From: Amycolatopsis orientalis DSM 40040 = KCTC 9412
GTDB lineage: Bacteria; Actinomycetota; Actinomycetes; Mycobacteriales; Pseudonocardiaceae
DNA: 64,000 nucleotides
Assembly (NCBI RefSeq): GCF_000478275.1
Contig: NZ_ASJB01000071.1
Location: 32,619-96,618 of the forward strand
Direction of reading: 5' to 3'
This document shows, in pieces, positions 1 through 8,259 of this stretch. The first letter of the stretch is position 1; every line of letters starts with the position of its first letter. The notes beneath the pieces were generated by a model, which was given only the letters and a program-made list of their open reading frames with translations, did no database searches and was not told the origin of the DNA. The position numbers and the translations under genes are program-made.

Positions 1-359
1 AAATTCAATTTCGCGATCGATTCCCGGTTCTCCGGACGCAGGCGGACCACGTACGCGAAATCGGGAATGTAGGACCCGATTCGCACGCCGAGCGCGCGCA
101 GCCGCCCCCGCTGCGCGTCGGTCAGCGCACCCCGGACCTGGAGCAGGTAGGCACCCCGCCACTCCTGGCTCGCGGCACCCCGCTGACTTGCGTTTAGCGG
201 GCTAAACGCGCTCCGCTCGCCTAGTGGGTCGAAGGTTCCGCCGGCCAGGCGGATGAACTGCGGGTCGCCCTCGGCCGGGGTGGCGGCGGCCACCCCGCTG
301 GTCAGGAGGAGCGCGCCGACCAAGGGCGCGAGTAAGCGGACAGACTTCGACCGTGGCAT
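1..359 (-). CDS. Secreted S8 (subtilisin)-like peptidase, N-terminal part only
   Basis: The gene starts at the ATG at 357-359, preceded by a GGAGG ribosome site, and runs off the left window edge, so about 119 residues are visible. The product opens with MPRSKSVRLLAPLV and a hydrophobic stretch ending near residue 26, which reads as a Sec signal peptide. The next part (a YLLQVRGALTDAQ-like segment, then GSYIPDFAYVVRL) resembles the inhibitor-like propeptide of actinobacterial S8 peptidases; the catalytic domain would lie outside the window. Codon 9 is a TTA, rare in such genomes and typical of bldA-dependent genes. A copy of the intergenic 21-nt palindrome lies inside the reading frame at 190-210. 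The signal peptide is clear; the S8 assignment is moderate because no catalytic residues are visible. Confidence 0.55.
   Translation of the reverse strand, partial: MPRSKSVRLLAPLVGALLLTSGVAAATPAEGDPQFIRLAGGTFDPLGERSAFSPLNASQRGAASQEWRGAYLLQVRGALTDAQRGRLRALGVRIGSYIPDFAYVVRLRPENRESIAKLN
190..210. repeat. 21-nt palindromic element inside a coding region
   Basis: This is a perfect copy of the palindrome GCGTTTAGC-GG-GCTAAACGC found between genes elsewhere in the window. Here it lies inside the secreted peptidase frame, where it encodes part of a Ser-Ala-Phe-Ser-Pro-Leu-Asn-Ala segment of the propeptide without breaking the frame. Confidence 0.85.
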
Positions 360-509
360 GAAATACCTCCGGGGATCTCTGCAGGGGAGAGTCTTTCGAA
401 GGTACCGGCCGAAAGGCGCGGTGATCAGCCGCTGAACGGCCCAGCTGTATTTCGTGCCTGCGGGAAATGGAGCATAAACGGTTAAAAAGAATTCCGTCGC
501 CGCTCTTGC

Positions 510-1034
510 TCAGCGCGCGGTGGGGAGTTCGTCGATCGTTCCGCTGAACCGGGTCAACCGGGCGCGTTCCTCGTCGTCGAGGCGCCGGGTGCTCCCCTCG
601 GGCAGGGTGCACGCGATCCAGATCGTCCGGCAGCGCGCGTAGACGGCCCGCTCGTCCCGCAGCCTGCTGTTCACCACGACGTCGGAGGTCCCGATCCGGC
701 CGACCACGGTCTCCACCTCGACGGGATGATCGCGGAACGTCAGCCGCCGCACGTAGCTGACGTTGTGCTTCGCGATCAGATAGGTCGGCCCCTTCGTCCG
801 GAAAACGCGCTCACGCCGCGGGTCGAGCATCGCGACCTGGGCTTCCTGGAGGTAGTCCAGCAGCCGCACGCTCCCGACGTAGCCGAGGTGGTCCAGGTCG
901 GTGACACGCAGGCGGTGGCGGTACAGGTGGATCTCGGGAGCGGGACGCGCACTGGTCGTCCCCAGCGGATGTGCGTGCACGAAGTGGATCTTGAACGATC
1001 GTGAGGCGATCCGGCCGCGCGGCGCCACGGACAC
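510..1034 (-). CDS. Acyl-CoA thioesterase-like protein (4HBT hotdog fold)
   Basis: The 174-residue product has the hotdog thioesterase pattern: a YRHRLRVTDLDHLGYV segment, with the Asp-containing active-site region near residues 45-55, then LLDYLQEAQVAML and a later VVGRIGTSDVVV beta-strand region. Such enzymes hydrolyse acyl-CoA or acyl-carrier thioesters in the cytoplasm. The start used is a GTG 10 nt after the stop of the upstream BtrH-like gene, implying cotranscription. The first 30 or so residues are not typical of the family, so a later start is possible. The substrate cannot be told from sequence. Confidence 0.7.
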   Translation of the reverse strand: MSVAPRGRIASRSFKIHFVHAHPLGTTSARPAPEIHLYRHRLRVTDLDHLGYVGSVRLLDYLQEAQVAMLDPRRERVFRTKGPTYLIAKHNVSYVRRLTFRDHPVEVETVVGRIGTSDVVVNSRLRDERAVYARCRTIWIACTLPEGSTRRLDDEERARLTRFSGTIDELPTAR

Positions 1035-1044
1035 CGGGCCGGGT

Positions 1045-2232
1045 TCACTCCATCAGGGCTTCGGCGAGCTCGCGGATCGCGGCCGTCTCGGCGGAGTGGA
1101 TGTCCCGGAGCAGCGTCCCCATCGTGCCGAAGAGGGCGTCGACCTCGGCGTCGGTGAACGGCCTTTCGTCGTTGTAGTGCGCGCGCAGTTTCCACAGCTC
1201 CGCACCGGCCGCGGCGGCCGCGTCCTGCCCGGCGTCACCCTCACGGACCCCGGCCGACACCGCGCTGACCAGCCCGCGCACCCAGGCGAACTCCGCGTTG
1301 GCTGCCGGGAAGGCGGCCTCGGCCAGTTCGGCCCAGCGTTCGCCGATCCCGCGCCACGTCGAAGCCTGCTCGGCCAGTGCCGGGAGTTCGAGCAGGCCGG
1401 ATGCCTCGGTGAGCGCGTCGGCGAACAGCCCGCGCAGATGCCCGCCCGTCATCCCGGCCGGCGTGACGCTTTCCCAGACGTTGAGCAGCGCCCCGACGAG
1501 CCCGTTCCGCTCGCCGAACGCGCGTGGCCAGCCTTTGGGATCGCGTTCGTCGGTCATCGCCGTCGCCCAGCGCTCCCACGCGGGCAGTGAGAACGATTTC
1601 GACGGCTCCGAGAGGTTCCGCGCGCAGTCCGTCAGCCCGGCACGCACGGCCGCCCGCCAATCGGAGACCTCGCCGGGCTGAAGCGTCGCGAGGAGGTTCT
1701 TGTACGAGCCGACCCGGCCGCGCGCGAGGTCGAAGGTCTTGCGGTCGACCGTCAGCGGGGCGAGATTCCGGTCGTCGACGAGCACCCGGCCGTCCTCTTC
1801 GCCGTACGCGACGACGAAATGCCCACCGCCGCCGGACGCCTCCGGCGGGAGCTGCCAGTAACCGAGCGACTCGCGGTCAGGGAGCACAATCACCGGTCGT
1901 CCCGCTTCGAGGTCGACGGTGAGCCGTTTCGCGGCGGCGCGTTTGCCGCCGGTGCTGTGGATGTCCGCCCGAAGGCCGAGGCGGTCCATTGTGGACTTCA
2001 GCCATTCCCGCGGATACTGCCAGCGCGCACGGAAGCCGAACACCACCGTCGACTGCGAATCCCGCGCGAAATCCCACAGGATGTAGCCCGCCCCGATCCC
2101 GCCGGAGACGGCGAAGATCAACGCCTCGCCGGGCGTCTTCCCGTCCGGCCCTTCGACGCCGTGGTGCGCCAGGACGGCGGTCACCGCCGACACGTCCGGC
2201 TGGAGTCCGCCCCGCAACTCGTACTCGCTCAC
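1045..2232 (-). CDS. BtrH-like protein (BtrH N-terminal plus DUF4872-type C-terminal)
   Basis: The 395-residue soluble protein begins with a BtrH-type acyltransferase domain. It shows a GGIGAGYILWDF segment around residue 45, a GRPVIVLPDR segment and a GGGHFVVAYGEEDGRVLVDDRN segment in the first 190 residues. In butirosin biosynthesis BtrH transfers an acyl group from an acyl carrier protein to an aminoglycoside. The helical C-terminal half matches the DUF4872 type that usually accompanies BtrH_N. The next gene downstream is a thioesterase 10 nt away, so the pair may handle an acyl chain. No biosynthetic cluster is visible around them and the real substrate is unknown. Confidence 0.7.
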   Translation of the reverse strand: MSEYELRGGLQPDVSAVTAVLAHHGVEGPDGKTPGEALIFAVSGGIGAGYILWDFARDSQSTVVFGFRARWQYPREWLKSTMDRLGLRADIHSTGGKRAAAKRLTVDLEAGRPVIVLPDRESLGYWQLPPEASGGGGHFVVAYGEEDGRVLVDDRNLAPLTVDRKTFDLARGRVGSYKNLLATLQPGEVSDWRAAVRAGLTDCARNLSEPSKSFSLPAWERWATAMTDERDPKGWPRAFGERNGLVGALLNVWESVTPAGMTGGHLRGLFADALTEASGLLELPALAEQASTWRGIGERWAELAEAAFPAANAEFAWVRGLVSAVSAGVREGDAGQDAAAAAGAELWKLRAHYNDERPFTDAEVDALFGTMGTLLRDIHSAETAAIRELAEALME

Positions 2233-2272
2233 CCCGCCATCATGCCCGCGAACGCCCGCGCGGGGTAATGCC

Positions 2273-3241
2273 TCAGAAATCCCTGATCAGGGAAACCCTG
2301 CCATGCAAGGGATCCGTCACGTACACGGCTTTGGAACGCTGGTCGATCGCGACCGCGCCCGGGTTCACGCCGAGCGACAGGTCACCGGTGAGCAGATTGG
2401 TCACGCCGTCGATCCGGGCGACGCCGTTGGCCCCTCCGTTGGCGTACACGGTGTTCGTTCCCTGGTGCATCGCGACCGCCGAGGATTCGGAGCGCAGCAG
2501 CACCGTCGCCTTCTCCTTGCGCGCGCCCACGTCCACAACGGACAGATGATGAATGGCCGAATTCGCGACGAACACAGTTCCGCTGCCGCGATGCACGGTG
2601 GCCCCAGTCGGTGATTTGCCGACCTTCACGCCGCCGGTGAACTTTTCCGCGCCGATGTCGAAGATCTCCAGGGAGTCCGTGGTCGGGCTGGTGCAGTGCG
2701 CGAGTTTGCGGCCGCCGTCCACCGCGATCGAGGACAGCCCGGACGTGGGCCCGGGGACCAGTTTCAGCAGGCGGCAGCCGACGCCGTCGATGATGGCGAG
2801 CATCCCGGTGACGTCGCTGACCGCGTAGATCCGGTTCGCCTGCTCGTCGATGTCGATACGGGACGCCCCTGGACCGGCGGGGACCACGCTGACGACGTCG
2901 TTGGTCAGCCCGTCGAGGACGAGGACGGTCCCGGCGGGCGGGTTGGTGACGAAGACCCGGTTGGTCACGGTGTCGACGGCCAGCCCGGCGGGTTCGCCGC
3001 CGACCGGGATCACCGCGCCGACGGTCCCGCTCCGGGAGTCGAGCACGACGATCGTGCCGGTGGAGGGGTCCGAGACGTAGGCGAACCCGGTGACGGAATT
3101 CACCGCGACCGCCTCCGGAGTGCCCCCGACCTCGATCACCAGGACTTTCTCGGCTCTGGCCGCCGGGGCGAGGGCGACCGCGGAAGCACCGGCCGCGGCC
3201 AGTGTGAGCAGGGCTCGGCGGCTCAGTTCGGGTCCTCGCAC
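2273..3241 (-). CDS. Tat-exported YVTN/YncE-type seven-bladed beta-propeller protein
   Basis: The 322-residue product starts with MRGPELSRRALLTLAAAG, a twin-arginine signal ending in an Ala-rich cleavage region near residue 30. The mature part is built of about seven repeats of the pattern 'V-x-N/G-x-V/A-Y-V-x-D/N-x3-G-x-V/I-x-V-I/L-D', for example FAYVSDPSTGTIVVLD, VFVTNPPAGTVLVLD and VYVTDPLHGRVSLI, enough for one complete propeller. Such proteins are extracytoplasmic binding or scaffold proteins and no catalytic motif is seen. It stands alone, ends about 40 nt from the BtrH-like gene and is divergent from htpX. Confidence 0.75.
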   Translation of the reverse strand: MRGPELSRRALLTLAAAGASAVALAPAARAEKVLVIEVGGTPEAVAVNSVTGFAYVSDPSTGTIVVLDSRSGTVGAVIPVGGEPAGLAVDTVTNRVFVTNPPAGTVLVLDGLTNDVVSVVPAGPGASRIDIDEQANRIYAVSDVTGMLAIIDGVGCRLLKLVPGPTSGLSSIAVDGGRKLAHCTSPTTDSLEIFDIGAEKFTGGVKVGKSPTGATVHRGSGTVFVANSAIHHLSVVDVGARKEKATVLLRSESSAVAMHQGTNTVYANGGANGVARIDGVTNLLTGDLSLGVNPGAVAIDQRSKAVYVTDPLHGRVSLIRDF

Positions 3242-3384
3242 AGGCGCCTCCCCAAGATCGTTCCGGGGCTCGACGATAACCCGCGGTTCGTCCGGGCGAA
3301 GGAACTTCGCGTCCCCCGATCGCGTTGTTTCCGGTGAGTAACCACCACATCCGCATACTCGGAGCAGGAGAGGAGCAGGACGCC

Positions 3385-4251
3385 GTGCACAAGCATCAGA
3401 ACGGGCTGAAGACCGTCGTCCTGCTCGGCGTGCTGTCCGCGCTCATCGTCGGGATCAGCGGTTTCTTCGGGCGGGGCGCCCTCGTCATCGGCCTGGTGGT
3501 GGCGCTCGCGGTCAACGCCTACGCCTATTTCAACTCGGACAAGCTCGCGCTGCGGGCCATGCGCGCCCGTGCGGTCTCCGAGGCCGAGCAGCCGGCGATG
3601 TACCGGATCGTGCGCGAGCTGGCGACCACGGCGCGGCAGCCGATGCCGCGGTTGTACATCAGCCCCACCCAGGCCCCGAACGCGTTCGCCACCGGACGCA
3701 GCCCCCGGCACGCGGCGGTGTGCTGCACCACCGGGATCCTCGACCTGCTCGATGAGCGCGAGCTGCGGGCGGTGCTCGGGCACGAACTGTCGCATGTCTA
3801 CAACCGCGACATCCTCATCTCGTGCGTCGCGGGGGCGCTGGCGAGCGTGATCAGCGTGATCGCCAACATCGCGATGTTCGCGAGCGTCTTCGGCGGCGGA
3901 AACCGCGAGGACGGTGACAGCCCGCTGGTCGCGCTGCTGCTGGTGCTGATCGGGCCGATCGCGGCCGCCATCGTGAAACTCGGCGTGAGCCGGTCGCGGG
4001 AGTACCAGGCCGACGCGTCGGGCGCGGAACTCACCGGCGACCCGCTCGGCCTCGCGTCGGCGCTGCGGAAACTCGACCGGGGGACGCGCGCGGCGCCGCT
4101 GGTACCGGAGCCGAAGCTCGTGTCGCAGTCGCACCTCATGATCGCGAACCCGTTCCGGCCGGGCGAGGGCCTCTCGAAGCTCTTCTCGACCCACCCGCCC
4201 ATGGCCGAGCGCATCCGCCGCCTCGAAGAGATGGCCCGCCGCCCCCTCTGA
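3385..4251 (+). CDS. htpX: HtpX-type membrane zinc metalloprotease (M48)
   Basis: The chosen GTG at 3385 has an AGGAGAGGAGCAGGA ribosome site and gives 288 residues; an upstream ATG at 3325 lacks one. The protein has hydrophobic segments at about 11-29 and 32-49, the HELSH zinc motif with His133, Glu134 and His137, two further membrane segments at about 145-170 and 182-200, and the third ligand Glu206 in SRSREYQAD. This is the full HtpX layout, an inner-membrane protease that degrades damaged membrane proteins. It is monocistronic and is followed by a cluster of short palindromic repeats. Confidence 0.9.
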   Translation: MHKHQNGLKTVVLLGVLSALIVGISGFFGRGALVIGLVVALAVNAYAYFNSDKLALRAMRARAVSEAEQPAMYRIVRELATTARQPMPRLYISPTQAPNAFATGRSPRHAAVCCTTGILDLLDERELRAVLGHELSHVYNRDILISCVAGALASVISVIANIAMFASVFGGGNREDGDSPLVALLLVLIGPIAAAIVKLGVSRSREYQADASGAELTGDPLGLASALRKLDRGTRAAPLVPEPKLVSQSHLMIANPFRPGEGLSKLFSTHPPMAERIRRLEEMARRPL

Positions 4252-4496
4252 CCCCCTCGCGCGTCGCCTTTCGCCCCCTAATCGCGCTCCGCGCGTCGCG
4301 ATTAGGGGGCGAAACGCAAGTCGCGCGCCCTCTGCCCCTCGGGCCGCATTCAGAGGACGAAACGCGCTCCGTCTCGTGCGCGTCGCGATTAGGGGGCGAA
4401 ACGCAAGTGGGTCGCGGTCGCCTGGGGGAGCGCGTTTAGCGGGCTAAACGCGACGCGGTGGCGAGGCGGGACGGGGCGGGGCGCAGGGGGAGGCAG
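4252..4496. repeat. Cluster of 21-nt palindromic elements after htpX
   Basis: The gap between the converging htpX and rmlA holds at least four copies of the element. Three are the CGCCCCCTAATCGC type, at 4266-4286, 4297-4317 (inverted) and 4384-4404 (inverted). One is the perfect palindrome at 4432-4452. A degenerate copy is at about 4345-4366. The first two form an inverted pair that could fold into a long hairpin and may end transcription from both sides. No reading frame here looks real. Confidence 0.85.
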
Positions 4497-5378
4497 TCAG
4501 CCGGTGGCGCCTTGGGTACGGGCGACGTTCATCAGGTACTCGCCGTACCCCGACTTCGCCAACTTCGCGCCCAGCGCGAAGCACTGATCCGCGTCGATGA
4601 AGCCCATCCGCAGCGCGACCTCCTCGAGACAGGCGATCCGGACACCCGTCCGGTGCTCGAGGACCTGCACGAACTGGCCCGCTTCCAGCAGCGAGTCGTG
4701 CGTCCCGGTGTCGAGCCACGCGAAGCCACGCCCGAGGTCGATCAGGGTGGCCCGGTCCTGCCGAAGATAGGTGAGGTTGACGTCGGTGATCTCCAGCTCG
4801 CCGCGCGGCGACGGCTTGAGGTCGCGCGCGATCTCCAGGACCTGGTTGTCGTAGAAGTACAGGCCGGTGATGGCCTTGTTCGACTTCGGCTTCGCGGGCT
4901 TCTCCTCGATGGACAGGAGCCTGCCGTCCGCGTCGATCTCGCCGACGCCGTAGCGCTGCGGATCCTTGACCGGGTAGCCGAACAGCACACAGCCGTCGAG
5001 CGCGGTCGCGGCGGCCTGCAGCCTGCTGGAGAACCCCTGGCCGTAGAAGATGTTGTCCCCGAGCACGAGCGCGACGTCGTCATCGCCGACGAAGTCCGCC
5101 CCGATGACGAACGCCTCGGCGAGCCCGTTGGGCGCGGCCTGTTCGGCGTAGCTGAAGCTGAGCCCGAACTGGCTGCCGTCGCCGAGCAGCCGCCGGAAAT
5201 GCGGCAGGTCGACCGGGGTCGAGATGATCAGGATCTCGCGGATCCCGGCGAACATCAGCACCGAGATCGGGTAGTAGATCATCGGTTTGTCGTACACCGG
5301 GAGCAGCTGTTTCGAGATCGCCTGGGTGATGGGATGCAGGCGCGTCCCACTGCCCCCCGCCAGCACGATGCCCTTCAT
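4497..5378 (-). CDS. rmlA: Glucose-1-phosphate thymidylyltransferase
   Basis: The 293-residue enzyme begins MKGIVLAGGSGTRLHPIT, the nucleotide-binding signature of RmlA, followed by KQLLPVYDKPMIYYP, the GDNIFYG segment around residue 110 and EEKPAKPKSN. It makes dTDP-glucose from dTTP and glucose-1-phosphate, the first step to dTDP-rhamnose and other deoxysugars. Length and motifs are normal. The other rml genes are not next to it. It is separated by about 50 nt from the upstream sialidase-like gene on the same strand, so cotranscription is possible. Confidence 0.92.
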   Translation of the reverse strand: MKGIVLAGGSGTRLHPITQAISKQLLPVYDKPMIYYPISVLMFAGIREILIISTPVDLPHFRRLLGDGSQFGLSFSYAEQAAPNGLAEAFVIGADFVGDDDVALVLGDNIFYGQGFSSRLQAAATALDGCVLFGYPVKDPQRYGVGEIDADGRLLSIEEKPAKPKSNKAITGLYFYDNQVLEIARDLKPSPRGELEITDVNLTYLRQDRATLIDLGRGFAWLDTGTHDSLLEAGQFVQVLEHRTGVRIACLEEVALRMGFIDADQCFALGAKLAKSGYGEYLMNVARTQGATG

Positions 5379-5431
5379 GCGATGCCCCCGCTTCGTAACC
5401 GATCGCTCGGGATCTCACACTACCGGGTGGC

Positions 5432-6580
5432 TCAGAACGCCGGGCCCTTCGCGAAGTAGGCCTTGCAGCCGAGGTTGTACTCGGTGGAGATCTGCAACAC
5501 GTTCTTGCCACCGTCGACAGGCAGCAGTGTCGAGCTGTAGTTGGGGCAGAAGTTGTTGTGAATGCCGACGATGTGCACCGGCGCGGGCAGTTCGTACCAG
5601 TGCCCGGACCCGAAGTTGTCGTTGGCGAGCAGCACCTGGCCGTTCTTGGCCTGGGGGACGCCCGCCGCGTTCGTGTAGATCTGCCCGACCATCAGCAGCC
5701 GCACGCCGTTCGGACCGCCGGGGAACAGCGTGATCGTCTGGGCGTGCTGGAAGTAGTTGCCGCTGGCCGTGGTGACGCGGGTGCCGGGATCGAGCGGATC
5801 ACCCCAGTTGGCGCCGTCGGAGGAGATCTTGAAGTACGGGTCGCAGTAGCGGTCGCCGTAGTTGCAGATCTCGTAGGCCAGGTAGTACCGCCCGTCGGGG
5901 AGGCGGCGGATGATCGGCATACCCGGCCGCACCCGATGCGGCGGGATGGCCATCGTGCGCTGCTTGGTGCCCCAGTTCACCCCATCGGTGGACGCGACCC
6001 GGTTCATCACCTGCGCGAACTGCGGCGCCTCGGTCTCGTCGGCGTAGTGCAGCCACAGCGTGCCGCCCGCGTCGACGACGAACTCGGGTTCCCAGATGCC
6101 GTCGTGGTTGTGCGAGCGCGCGGCTTCGGACAGGAACGACCAGCTGCGGCCGGCGTCGCGGCTGGCCCAGATCTTGATGCCGATCCGCCGCTGCGGCCCG
6201 GCGTCCTGCCGGTAACTCGCCGCCCACAACAGCGTGCCGGGACGAAGCCTGCCGACCCGCTGCGGCAGCTCGTACAGCGTTCCGCAGCACATGCCGTAGC
6301 GGCCGTCACGGTCGCGGATCTCGCCGATCTTGTGGAAGCTCTGTCCCTCGTCGGTGCTCTCCATGATCGGGGTGAACTTGCCGCTGCCGTCTTCGCTGGT
6401 GAGCGACGCGAGGATCCGGCCGCGGCCGGACGCGGAATGCTCCAGGCGGATGAGCCGCGCGTACGAGCCGTAGCCGGGTACGAGCTGTTGCCGCTCGGCG
6501 GCTTGCGCGGACGTGAGCAGCGACGCGATCACGGTGAGTGACAATGCGAGGGCGAATACGGTGCTGAGACGGCGCTTCAT
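5432..6580 (-). CDS. Secreted sialidase-like (BNR-type propeller) protein
   Basis: The ATG at 6580 follows an AAGGAAGG ribosome site and opens a clear signal peptide (MKRRLSTVFALALSL, cleavage near residue 29). The frame stays open further upstream but that extension would overlap the divergent lipoprotein gene. The 382-residue product contains Asp-box-like repeats such as STDEGQSF, SRDAGRSWSF, STDGVNWG and SSDGANWG, as in six-bladed sialidase-fold exo-glycosidases. Several cysteines (MCCG, CNYGDRYCDP, NFCPN, LGCKA) suggest disulphides outside the cell. Substrate and catalytic residues were not identified, so only fold and location are claimed. Confidence 0.7.
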   Translation of the reverse strand: MKRRLSTVFALALSLTVIASLLTSAQAAERQQLVPGYGSYARLIRLEHSASGRGRILASLTSEDGSGKFTPIMESTDEGQSFHKIGEIRDRDGRYGMCCGTLYELPQRVGRLRPGTLLWAASYRQDAGPQRRIGIKIWASRDAGRSWSFLSEAARSHNHDGIWEPEFVVDAGGTLWLHYADETEAPQFAQVMNRVASTDGVNWGTKQRTMAIPPHRVRPGMPIIRRLPDGRYYLAYEICNYGDRYCDPYFKISSDGANWGDPLDPGTRVTTASGNYFQHAQTITLFPGGPNGVRLLMVGQIYTNAAGVPQAKNGQVLLANDNFGSGHWYELPAPVHIVGIHNNFCPNYSSTLLPVDGGKNVLQISTEYNLGCKAYFAKGPAF

Positions 6581-6763
6581 CGGGACCTTCCTTGAACGCG
6601 ACCGCCGGATTACACCACGGGGATTTGTCCACTTCGGACTGCCGCGAAGGCGTCGCGGCAGAAACCCACGCCCGAGTGGCTTGAATCGCTCGGCCGGGTG
6701 GTCCGGTAACGCTGGGCTATCGGTCGGCGAAGATCCCATGACTGCTCGACTAGGGGGAACAAC

Positions 6764-7453
6764 GTGATCAGGCGCTTGTGCGCGGGTTTGGGCGCCGTGC
6801 TGCTTACCGCCGGCCTGGTGGCCTGCTCGCCGGCGAACCCGGGCCGCGTCGTCCCGCGGGCCGCGTCGGAGGGTCTGCGTTCCTCTCCGACCCCTTCCTT
6901 GCCCACCCCGCCGCCGTCGACCTCCACCTCCCCGAAGCCCGGCCCCCAGCCGCCGGAGACGCACTCGGGTAAGGGAAACGCCTCGGTCCCGACGACCTGG
7001 CCGATGCGCCTCGGCTTCGTGACCTTCGACTGTCCCAAATGCTCCGGGCACGTAGCGGTTAACACCGAGAACGAGCTGATCGTCAACGACGTCGGCCCGT
7101 ACAAGGGCACGCAGTGGATCAACGACATGCCCGGCCATCAGGCGAGGACGTTCACCGTCAAGGCCAACGCCGCGTGGACGCTGACCATCACCGACGAAAG
7201 CGGCCTGCCCGTGCTGGAGCCGGGCAAGACCCTCTCGGGCAAACGCGACGCTGTCGTCTCCGTGCCCGACGCCGTCTCATCGGTCGCCGTCACCACGAAG
7301 GGCAACGGCAATACCGCGGTCTGGGTGCACAGCGGCGACTTCTCGGATCTTCCCGTGAACCAGCTGGGCGACTACAAGGGCAGCGTGCCGGTGTCCGGCC
7401 CGGCCGTCGTCTCACTCGAAGGCGACGGGAGCTGGACGGTCACGGCGTCCTAG
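6764..7453 (+). CDS. Putative lipoprotein, Pro/Ser-rich linker
   Basis: A GTG at 6764 with an AGGGGGA ribosome site starts a 229-residue protein. The signal peptide ends in a lipobox (LVACS), so Cys21 would be lipidated and the protein anchored outside the membrane. Residues about 35-70 are rich in Pro, Ser and Thr, a linker. The rest is a two-part beta-rich domain with a CPKCSGHV segment near residue 88 and two similar halves (NELIVNDVGPYKGTQWIN and NQLGDYKGSVPVSG). Family unknown to me. A perfect hairpin terminator lies directly after it. Confidence 0.7.
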   Translation: MIRRLCAGLGAVLLTAGLVACSPANPGRVVPRAASEGLRSSPTPSLPTPPPSTSTSPKPGPQPPETHSGKGNASVPTTWPMRLGFVTFDCPKCSGHVAVNTENELIVNDVGPYKGTQWINDMPGHQARTFTVKANAAWTLTITDESGLPVLEPGKTLSGKRDAVVSVPDAVSSVAVTTKGNGNTAVWVHSGDFSDLPVNQLGDYKGSVPVSGPAVVSLEGDGSWTVTAS

Positions 7454-7460
7454 GTATGAC

Positions 7461-7495
7461 GAAGGCCACCTTCGAGAGGTCTGAAGGTGGCCTTC
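7461..7495. terminator. Bidirectional hairpin terminator between lipoprotein gene and yajQ-like gene
   Basis: Two perfect 13-bp arms (GAAGGCCACCTTC and its complement) flank a 9-nt loop between two converging genes. It belongs to the AAGG/CCTT hairpin family also seen at 15,849 and 26,125. Confidence 0.8.
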
Positions 7496-7505
7496 CCCGC
7501 TGGGC

Positions 7506-7997
7506 TCAGCGGTAGTTCGTGAACTGCAGCGCGATCTCGAAGTCCTTGCCCTTCAGCAAGGCGATCACGTCCTGCAGCTGGTCCTTCTTCTTGCCGGACA
7601 CCCGCAGCTGGTCACCCTGGATCTGCGCCTGGACGCCCTTCGGGCCCTCGTCCCGGATGAACTTGGCGATCTGCTTCGCCTTGTCCGACGCGATCCCCTG
7701 CAGGATCTTGCCGCTCACCTTGTAGATCTTGCCGGAGAGCGCGGGCTCGTCCGCCTCGAAGGCTTTCAGGGAGATGCCGCGCTTGATCAGCTTCTCCTTG
7801 AACACCTCGACCGCCGCCAGCGCCCGCTCCTCGGTCTCGGACTCGATCGCGATCGCCTCCTCGCCGGACCAGTCGATCTTGGTCCCGGTACCCCGGAAGT
7901 CGAACCGTGTACCGAGTTCCTTGCTGGCCTGGTTCAGGGCGTTGTCCACCTCCTGGCGATCGACCTTGCTCACCACGTCGAAAGAGGGATCCGCCAC
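7506..7997 (-). CDS. YajQ family nucleotide-binding protein
   Basis: The 163-residue product begins MADPSFDVVSKVDRQEVDNALNQ and continues with FDFRGT, IKRGISLKAFE and a final DFEIALQFTNYR, which are the conserved blocks of the YajQ family. It is a small cytoplasmic protein with two similar domains; members bind cyclic di-GMP or nucleic acid in some bacteria. Length is standard. Its 3' end meets the lipoprotein terminator. A link with the GGDEF/EAL protein at 22,075 is only a guess. Confidence 0.9.
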   Translation of the reverse strand: MADPSFDVVSKVDRQEVDNALNQASKELGTRFDFRGTGTKIDWSGEEAIAIESETEERALAAVEVFKEKLIKRGISLKAFEADEPALSGKIYKVSGKILQGIASDKAKQIAKFIRDEGPKGVQAQIQGDQLRVSGKKKDQLQDVIALLKGKDFEIALQFTNYR

Positions 7998-8116
7998 GTG
8001 TTCTCACACCTCGTACTCGCTTGTCAGGAGCTTCCACCCTAGCCCTGCGTAACCCGGTTGACGGGCCCGCCACGGCCTTGGGTATTCTTTCATCTCGACC
8101 GGGCTTGCCCGGCCAC

Positions 8117-8198
8117 GGCGAGTTGCCCGAGCGGCCAAAGGGATCTGACTGTAAATCAGACGGCTACGCCTTCGGGGGTTCGAATCCCTCACTCGCCA
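8117..8198 (+). tRNA. tRNA-Tyr (anticodon GTA)
   Basis: The 82-nt gene has the acceptor pair GGCGAGT/ACTCGCC, an anticodon stem-loop with GTA in CTGACTGTAAATCAG, a long class II variable arm and the TTCGAAT T-loop. CCA is not encoded. A terminator follows at once. Confidence 0.95.
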
Positions 8199-8201
8199 CC
8201 C

Positions 8202-8236
8202 AGAGCGGCCCCGTGACCTGGTCACGGGGCCGCTCT
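8202..8236 (+). terminator. Terminator after tRNA-Tyr
   Basis: AGAGCGGCCCCGTGACC pairs with its exact complement across a very short loop, giving a stem of about 16 bp followed by TTGTT. It also faces the 3' end of the minus-strand gene at 8260. Confidence 0.85.
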
Positions 8237-8259
8237 TGTTCGTCTGGTCCGGGCGGGGC

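Noticed and set aside
6581..7138. Upstream extension of the sialidase-like frame to 7138
   Set aside because: It would overlap the divergent lipoprotein gene, lacks a ribosome site, and would bury the clear signal peptide at 6580.
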